The notes under the pieces are model-generated. The model did no database searches, was not told where the DNA came from, and saw only the letters and a list, made by a program, of their open reading frames with translations. Both the position numbers and the translations under genes were made by a program. From Alnus glutinosa (lineage: Eukaryota; Streptophyta; Magnoliopsida; Fagales; Betulaceae), in the NCBI RefSeq assembly GCF_958979055.1, contig NC_084893.1, forward strand, positions 6,761,071-6,825,070: 64,000 nt of DNA. The letters run 5' to 3'. This document shows, one piece after another, positions 58,244-64,000 of this stretch (the stretch's first letter is position 1; each line of letters begins with the position of its first letter).

Positions 58244-58275
<32 letters not shown>

Positions 58276-60594
58276 TTTAATTCATTAAGAGGAAAAAAAA
58301 TGAATTAAAAGAAGGGAAATATTGTTTTAAAAAAAAGGGTTTTCTCATATATAAAAATATATAAGATAATGTTGGGGGTCTTAAAATTCTATTTTCAATT
58401 GACTAATGGTATAGAATTATATTTTTAATCCACAATACTGATATGGTAGGCCCAATTAACCTTAATTTGAACCAATTCTTATATATATATATATATACAA
58501 AATCAAAGATTAATTAGACCTTTTATGTTAGTATGGTGAGATAAAAAAGTGGTATATAATATCTTTCATATTTTTAATTAAGGGATTCAAATTTAGTCAT
58601 TTCAACGCAAAAAATTCTAATTATTATTTTTAATAATTATGATTTAAGAATTGTAGAATTATCTTCAAAAAGTTAAGAAGATTCTAATTAATAATAGAAT
58701 AAAAAATAGACAAATATGAAAACAAGAAAAGCTTATATATGTAAAGTACTCGGAGACTTCTTGTGATTTTGTGAAACTACAAACTCCTCCAAACCAGTTT
58801 TTAAAAATGATGTGTCTTTTAAGTTATTAAAAAAGCATGTACTTGTGTATGTTATTTTCACTTGTTTTTTTTTTTTTTTTATAATCTGAGACTCAAAAGG
58901 CCAAAAGTTGTAATTAGGGGTACAAAGACTACTAGAAACAAAGTACATGACTAATTTCTGACTTGGAGGGCAACTGCCATAGCATATGGACACATAATGA
59001 CACCTCTCTGTACAATGAGTTCTACTGTGAGGATATAAGAGAGCAAGATCTGATCTAAAAACAACTATTACAGTTTAGATTTAAGATCGATCATATATAG
59101 CAGGTTGCAGAGGTTAACAACAAAACATAAATTAAAAAACCAAAAACACAAACTAAAACAATACTGGTCGACTCCCAGTATTGGGAGTCGTTGTTAACGG
59201 CGCATGTATACTACGCGCCCTCACCAGAGAACCCCTCACTATCAGATGAACCACCAAATCTCTCAGGATCCATCGACCGTAAATTGGAGGAGATGAAAAG
59301 CCAACACGCGCCAGCGATGGAGGAGCACTTGCTGGTGCGTGCTCACCACGCTCTGGTGTACGGACAGTCGGGGAAAACATGCCTGGTTGCAGCAGAGGCA
59401 GAGGACGACGACGAACATCCTGGAGGGGCGCGTGACATGTATAGAATGATGGAAAATCATAGATCTAGCTTCAAAAAAGGGTTTGAAAACCGAGCTTGGC
59501 ACCTTACCTAGATCAACCAAATAGTAGATCGAAGCCCACAAACTCCAAATCCTCATAAGGATTAAAGAAAATCACTTTCATCTTTTGGTTTCACAAAGAG
59601 CCATTGAGAGGGAAGAAAATCAGCAGCCCACGGCTCAATGCCGGGCCGAAACAAAACAATGACAAAAAACAAATAACAAATCCGAAAAAGCAAAGCAGGG
59701 GTTTGGGGGGCAAGCCCCCCGGCCCCCCTCAACCAAGAGCTGAAGAGAAACCCGGCGGCTAGGGTTTTCTCGAATTCCAACATGAAATTAAGTAGGAGTA
59801 GTGTGAAAGTGACCGTTCTTCTCACATGTTAAGAACATATACAAATCAATTTGTAAAAAAATTGGGTACCTCAAGATAGATTCATTTTCCACATTTATTA
59901 TGGTTTGGAGAAACAACACAAGTTCTGTAAATACGAGTGTTTAATTAAAATCATATGGTGATAGTTGTTTGGCAATTAATCAGCCAAACCCAGTTTGGTG
60001 TTCATGTTTGTTTATCTTCTAAATATGTTCAAAACTGGATTGAATCTTCCGCCTTTTTTTTTTTTTTTTTTTTTTTTTGGGTTTTGGGTTTTGTAACATG
60101 TTTGGTACACATGAAAGGAAAATAATTGCGTTAATGAAAGGTCCAGAGCCTCATCATGCATGCATGCATATCGGTTATTACCTTCTGGCAGACCTAGAGA
60201 CAGGATCTCTCCGATCCAGGAATGCCGGCGATCCTTGAGCGGCGGCGAATCTCGGTGAGCCGATAAGCTTAGATGGGGAGTCACAGCGTGTTGGAGATGA
60301 AGCAACCATGCGCCTGGCCTCTTCAAGCCATTGTTGAGTCATCCTGCTGCTATTGCTTCTAGTGCTGCTATCAAAATCCTCATCCTCCTCGTCCAGGACA
60401 CCCTGATCGCCTGTCAAGTTATAGACCTTTTTATCCGCATTCGCCGCCCCAAAGAACAAGTCGTTCATGAAATCTGTCAGGTCCGGAGCAGGTTCTGCTT
60501 TGCGCCGAGTACTCTCCACCAGTTTCTTTTGCAGGGTTACAGACCCTTTGCTTTCTCTTGAAGTGTCTCTCCTGAATCTGATCCTGTCGCCCAT
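55072..60594 (-). CDS. PRUNE-like DHH-family protein, probably catalytically inactive, 630 aa
   Basis: Nine exons in consistent phase: 60594-60182, 58192-57546, 57375-57182, 56633-56553, 56421-56335, 56208-56076, 55973-55902, 55515-55366 and 55187-55072. Start MGDRIRFRRDTSRES. Residues 1 to about 340 are mostly disordered, Ser/Pro-rich, with RRMVASSPTRCDSPSKL and repeated KLVESAHRRSISSSTCS-type motifs. From about 345 comes a domain alignable by motif with PRUNE/DHH phosphoesterases: SNSTSSMVAAICYTWLLE, VVPVMNVTR, LFSDEVDLETL, LSILVVGQDVL, SQCTILTDNY, LLLAGILLDTQNL. PRUNE motif I (DLDS) reads STSS and the DHH motif reads GQD, so metal-binding residues are largely lost; only the ILLDTQN aspartate remains. 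The C terminus ends KFFLAKWFGFGSKK. Intron 1 is 2 kb with retroelement-like DNA. The frame at 57541-58182 is exon 2, not a separate gene. Role unknown; a scaffold or regulatory function is possible. Confidence 0.8.
58244..58274 (+). repeat. Poly(G) run of 31 nt next to the exon 2 acceptor
   Basis: 31 consecutive G on the plus strand (C on the coding strand), 52-82 nt upstream of exon 2 of the PRUNE-like gene. Long G/C homopolymers are rare in plant genomes. It could form a G-quadruplex or i-motif and may also be length-unreliable in assembly. Confidence 0.9.
59110..59830 (-). mobile_element. Retroelement-like insertion in intron 1 of the PRUNE-like gene
   Basis: A relatively GC-rich stretch in an AT-rich intron. 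Read on the minus strand, it goes from CCCTAGCCGCCGGGTTTCTC through GGGGGGCTTGCCCCCCAA to CTGGCGCGTGTTGGC and then T-rich DNA with GTTTGTGTTTTTGGTTTTTT. The mix of CGCGC motifs followed by TTTGTGTTT-type DNA resembles the retroposon at 14235-15304. No poly(A) tail or target duplication was seen. A short palindrome, GACTCCCAGTATTGGGAGTC, lies at 59170. Confidence 0.35.
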
Positions 60595-62068
60595 GGCACA
60601 GCCCTCAACCACGCAACACACGCACAGAGATCGAGAGAGAGAGAGAGAGAGATTTTGGCTGAGAACACAAGAGAGAGTTGAAGTATATATGTTGAGAGAT
60701 TCGGACATCGATAATATCAGGTGGAGAGAGAGAGAGAGTGATAATTTTGCCGGCATTTCCATTGGTGTCTTTTTTTGTGTTTTTGTGTGCCTCCACATAA
60801 CAAGGATGGCAATTGGGCTATATACGCAACTTAACATTAACTCATTGAGTGTTCCATAAGCAATCAAATGACTTAGCAAAAACTGAACATGAATATATAT
60901 ATATAGCTAGTGAAGTACACATAATAACATATAGTGAGTCGATCACCAATATTTTTAGGGTATTTTAAAAATTAATTTTACAATGACTCTAGAATAAACT
61001 AAATAGCCAGCACCCCATTTTAATTTCTCGTATACTTCATTGTCTCTATTTTCGAATGCTGCAATTTGAAATTTTTGTAACAGTTTTGACAAATTTAGTG
61101 TTGGGTGTCTCGGCTGGTAGAATAATACTTTAATTATGTCTTTTGGTTTTTCTATGTCTTTTATTCTTCCAAGTGTTTTTTTAGTGGATAGATACCCCTA
61201 TCATTTTAATTTATTGCCTGAATTACTAACTTACAATTTGGTCAGAAGATGTGAGAGAGCTTCTATGGTTTAAAATTGATTGGTTAAAACTATTTTCTTA
61301 CAAAACGTTTTTGTGGAAAAAGACGTCGATTTATATATATATAAATCTAGTTATCGATTATTCAGTTATTAATCAATTTTGTCGATTAATCTTTATAACC
61401 GGTAATTAACCGTAATCGAATAATAGACTCAAATTATTTGCAGTTAGTAGCTAGTTACTGACTGCCCGGTTTGTACACCTGTACCTTCCACCCCCAAAAG
61501 CTTATGTAGCGTGATTCATAACGTTACATTTGGCATATGAAGATTAGTTTTTGATCGGGAAACTTTAGGTGGATGGGAGGGTATGTGCCGTTTATTTCAT
61601 TGCAAACACACTGTCCTCTCTCTCTCTCTCTACCACGCATAGAAACAGACAGACACTGAGACACATACCCTGACACCGACAAAACACTCACACAGACACC
61701 GAAACAGAGAAACACACTTGCTTTAAGAAGGACGACATTTTCATATTAATAAGGTACTTCAAATAGGTTACTTGAAGAAAAAAACAGTCATTGATTTCCA
61801 AAAGCACTTTATTTCTTAATTGTTGCTCACTATATATAATTCGTTGATGCAGCTACAAACGGCCATTCGATTGCTACAACAGTCTTATTTATAGTAGCAG
61901 GGATATTCCAACGGGCATCCTTTTATTGGAGCGGCAAAACCCAATATTTATTTATAGTGCTTCAAAAAACTATATATAATTATATATATAGCTAGCTTGT
62001 ATTTTTGCTGCCAATTAATACCACCGATATACTATATAGACGGCGGTTATTCTTAGTGGCCGGATATA
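60595..62068. other. Intergenic region between two minus-strand genes
   Basis: 60595-60900 is the leader and promoter of the PRUNE-like gene, with GA-repeats at 60636-60651 and 60723-60739. 61330-61490 is rich in AACCGGTAATTAACCG-like motifs of decayed DNA transposons. A (CT)n tract lies at 61617-61631. No further gene. Confidence 0.5.
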
Positions 62069-62476
62069 TTAGGCATCGACATCAATGCTAAAGCCGAGGT
62101 TGACACCGCACATGTACTGGAGTTGGGCAGAGATATCCACGTCAACATCGGCATGGTTGGGGCGTTCAAGAACTGAAGTACTGCTTACACTTGCAGACAG
62201 TGCCGCCTGCTGGACGCAGTTAGACGTTGATTGGTTTCCGAGGATGGCCCCCATGAGTTTGATGACTCCGAGTTCCCCACAACATTTAGGAACTGAGCCG
62301 GCGCTGATATTACTCGTCTTGATAATAGGCGCACAGGCCGTGATGTTTAGAGCCACATCCGCTACCGCACATAAGACTTGAGGAATTGTTAATGCGGCTC
62401 TACTACTACTACCTGTAGTGAATTGGCCGCCGACGAAAAGGATCACAAGGAGCAATATAGCATTTTGTTTCGCCAT
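62069..62476 (-). CDS. Secreted nsLTP-like protein with a reduced cysteine set, 135 aa
   Basis: The start is the ATG at 62476 (MAKQNAILLL), because the upstream in-frame codons are GTG and TTG. A hydrophobic signal peptide covers about residues 5-20 with likely cleavage near SSSRAALT. The mature protein has LTP landmarks: IPQVLC, ITAC, the PKCC pair, SNCVQQ and the near-C-terminal MCGVNLGF. Cysteines are at 36, 48, 65, 66, 87 and 123, six instead of eight. Compared with type 1 nsLTPs, Cys5 of the CxC motif (SNC) and Cys8 (IDVDA) are missing; these two normally pair with each other, so Cys1-6, 2-3 and 4-7 can still form. Lipid binding in the cell wall or apoplast is plausible but unproven. A TATA box lies close upstream. 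Confidence 0.75.
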   Translation of the reverse strand: MAKQNAILLLVILFVGGQFTTGSSSRAALTIPQVLCAVADVALNITACAPIIKTSNISAGSVPKCCGELGVIKLMGAILGNQSTSNCVQQAALSASVSSTSVLERPNHADVDVDISAQLQYMCGVNLGFSIDVDA

Positions 62477-62514
62477 ATTTGGTGTTTGTGGCCTCAACAC
62501 AAGTCACTGCAGCC

Positions 62515-62522
62515 TTTTTATA
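62515..62522 (-). promoter_or_regulatory. TATA box of the nsLTP-like gene
   Basis: CTCTATAAAAAGG on the coding strand, about 40 nt before the ATG, which predicts a leader of only about 10 nt. Confidence 0.55.
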
Positions 62523-64000
62523 GAGTGGAGGAGTAGTCGAAGAGGAAGAGGCATAGGCATAGGCCATAGCTAGCTAGCTAGCGAGCATTGCCACCTAAAG
62601 CAGGACCAACCATAATCCATTACATTACCTCCTGATCACTCTTGGTCCGTCAACCGTCTATACTGAATTGCTAATATTGACATAGGTGTTAATGTATTAT
62701 TTACTCTTATAATCCTCATTCGTTACATATTAGTCATGTAATTATTTAGATGTATTCGTTAATTACCTCATTTAATTATAAATAGGTCATTTTATTTTAC
62801 AGCTTCTATCAAGTAATAAAAGCAACAATGTAGCCCTTTGCGCTTTATCTTGTAGATCGATGTAGTTCATATATCGACCTAACCATTTAAAATTTCTTGT
62901 ATCACTAGCTATTTTATTTTATTTCCGCTTTCATTTTTCTTTCAAGTTTACGAAAAGAAAGAAAAAGAAGATGCATAGCAATAAAAAAGGGGAAGATAAA
63001 GAAACAAATTCATAGTTGCTATATATTTAGTAAAACAAGATTGAATAATAAGGATTAATCATCATGTCTAATATTATATATTAATTAATGGAAGTTCTAA
63101 TTAAAAGAGATCGACCCTACTATTTTTTCCTTATTTCCTTTTCCTCTTTAATGTTAAGAGTACGTACGTGCCAAATTGAATGCTTAAAAAGTAAGCTGTG
63201 AGCCATGCATGCATGTGTCTAACCAATACGGCACCCACTTAGCTATATCTATGAGGTGATTATTGCTAGTCATGGCCGGGAAGTTTTAGGTTGTCGGGAC
63301 CATGCATGCTTGTTAGCGATGCATGCATTAAGTATTTGCCCAATGGAGGGATGAAAAGACAAGGCAATATTAATTGTGTGTCTAATGTCTTATGCCCTGC
63401 CTTTCTCATCACCTGGATACTTACGCGTATGATCATATACATGCATGTATGCGAATTTTGGGAGCGGTAAGAAAAATATACATGCAAAAATTGTTAGAGG
63501 ATAAAATATATTCAGGAAAAGAATCTTCAAATTATGCAGAAAATCCTCCAAGACACAGCAGCCCTATAAGAGCCACTCTTCCTTGTTTTCCTCTCTAATA
63601 TTTTCCCTGATTCTCTCCAGATTTTATGCCATGTTATGTGGATGTGCTCTCCTTTATTAGCCTATATATTGATGTATTTTGTAACCAAAATAATGTAATG
63701 AAATCTGCAGAAATGTAGTCCTTTACTTGCATCAGTGTTCTCTTCTTCTTACCTTCTGTTTCTTGTTCTCATCCTAGGATAATTTCTCAAAAAAAAATTA
63801 CAAAAGAAATTTATACAATTATAATCAACTAAACTTACAAATCAAATTTAAACAAATATAAGAAAACCTCTAAGAGATCTGAAGGATTGTAGGGGAAAGA
63901 TTATCCCTTTGGCCTTTGGCCTTTGGAACCTGAGGAAGAACGTCCCAACCTAGATGCGCCCTTTTCGCAGGTCGCTGATCCATGTGCATGTGAGGAAACT
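62523..64000. other. Intergenic region at the window end
   Basis: Upstream DNA of the nsLTP-like gene with several CATGCATG (RY-type) motifs near 63206, 63303 and 63319. No ORF with recognisable similarity; short frames at 63266-63598 overlap on both strands. A gene may begin past the window edge. Confidence 0.45.

Noticed and set aside
60178-60879. Stand-alone 233-aa gene
   Set aside because: The frame before the ATG at 60594 has no proper start and covers leader and GA-repeats. The apparent end (ARR-stop) is read-through into the GTAATA splice donor of exon 1.
62085-62381. 98-aa plus-strand ORF over the nsLTP gene
   Set aside because: Antisense to a recognised secreted protein with signal peptide and conserved cysteines.

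Overview
The window is nuclear DNA of a eudicot plant, probably a woody rosid (weak inference). The reasons are spliced genes with GT-AG introns, nucleus-encoded organellar proteins (a plastid EF-Tu with a transit peptide and a mitochondrial PPR protein), plant-only families (Di19, WNK, DUF868, nsLTP), and AT-rich intergenic DNA full of MITEs and other transposons. No bacterial, viral, rRNA, tRNA or CRISPR feature was found.

Layout. 62-2002 (+): the 3' part of a PCH2/TRIP13-type AAA+ ATPase gene, whose 5' end lies outside the window. 3221-5101 (-): an intronless P-class PPR gene, tail to tail with PCH2. 5.1-19.4 kb: a gene-poor tract with a MULE (8468-9776), a possible small-peptide gene (11837-11947), a SINE, an hAT-like element, a retroposon with a perfect 16-bp target duplication, and a PIF/Harbinger-type MITE. 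19987-23877 (+): a five-exon Di19 zinc-finger gene. 26926-28380 (-): plastid EF-Tu. 31238-34414 (-): an eight-exon WNK kinase gene. 36128-37066: a MULE-type foldback element. 37100-43993: a complete PIF/Harbinger transposon with TTA target duplications, an intact DDE transposase, an intact Myb/SANT-like accessory ORF, and a captured fragment of a host dynamin-related protein 1 gene. 44-50.6 kb: intergenic DNA with MITEs. 50965-51897 (+): a DUF868 gene with a TATA box and a uORF. 55072-60594 (-): a nine-exon gene, reassembled here from several separate reading frames, for a PRUNE-like DHH-family protein that lacks most catalytic aspartates. 62069-62476 (-): a secreted nsLTP-like protein missing the Cys5-Cys8 pair.

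The host genes are unrelated housekeeping, signalling and stress genes and do not form a pathway. The active biology of the window is transposon dynamics: at least four superfamilies (Harbinger, MULE, hAT, non-LTR retroposons) left insertions whose termini and target duplications can still be read. The most interesting items are the DRP1 capture inside an apparently autonomous Harbinger element, the likely pseudoenzyme status of the PRUNE-like protein and the perfect 231-bp duplication over its stop codon, the disulfide-deficient nsLTP, and the small-peptide locus with a TATA box, consensus start context and a stem-loop.
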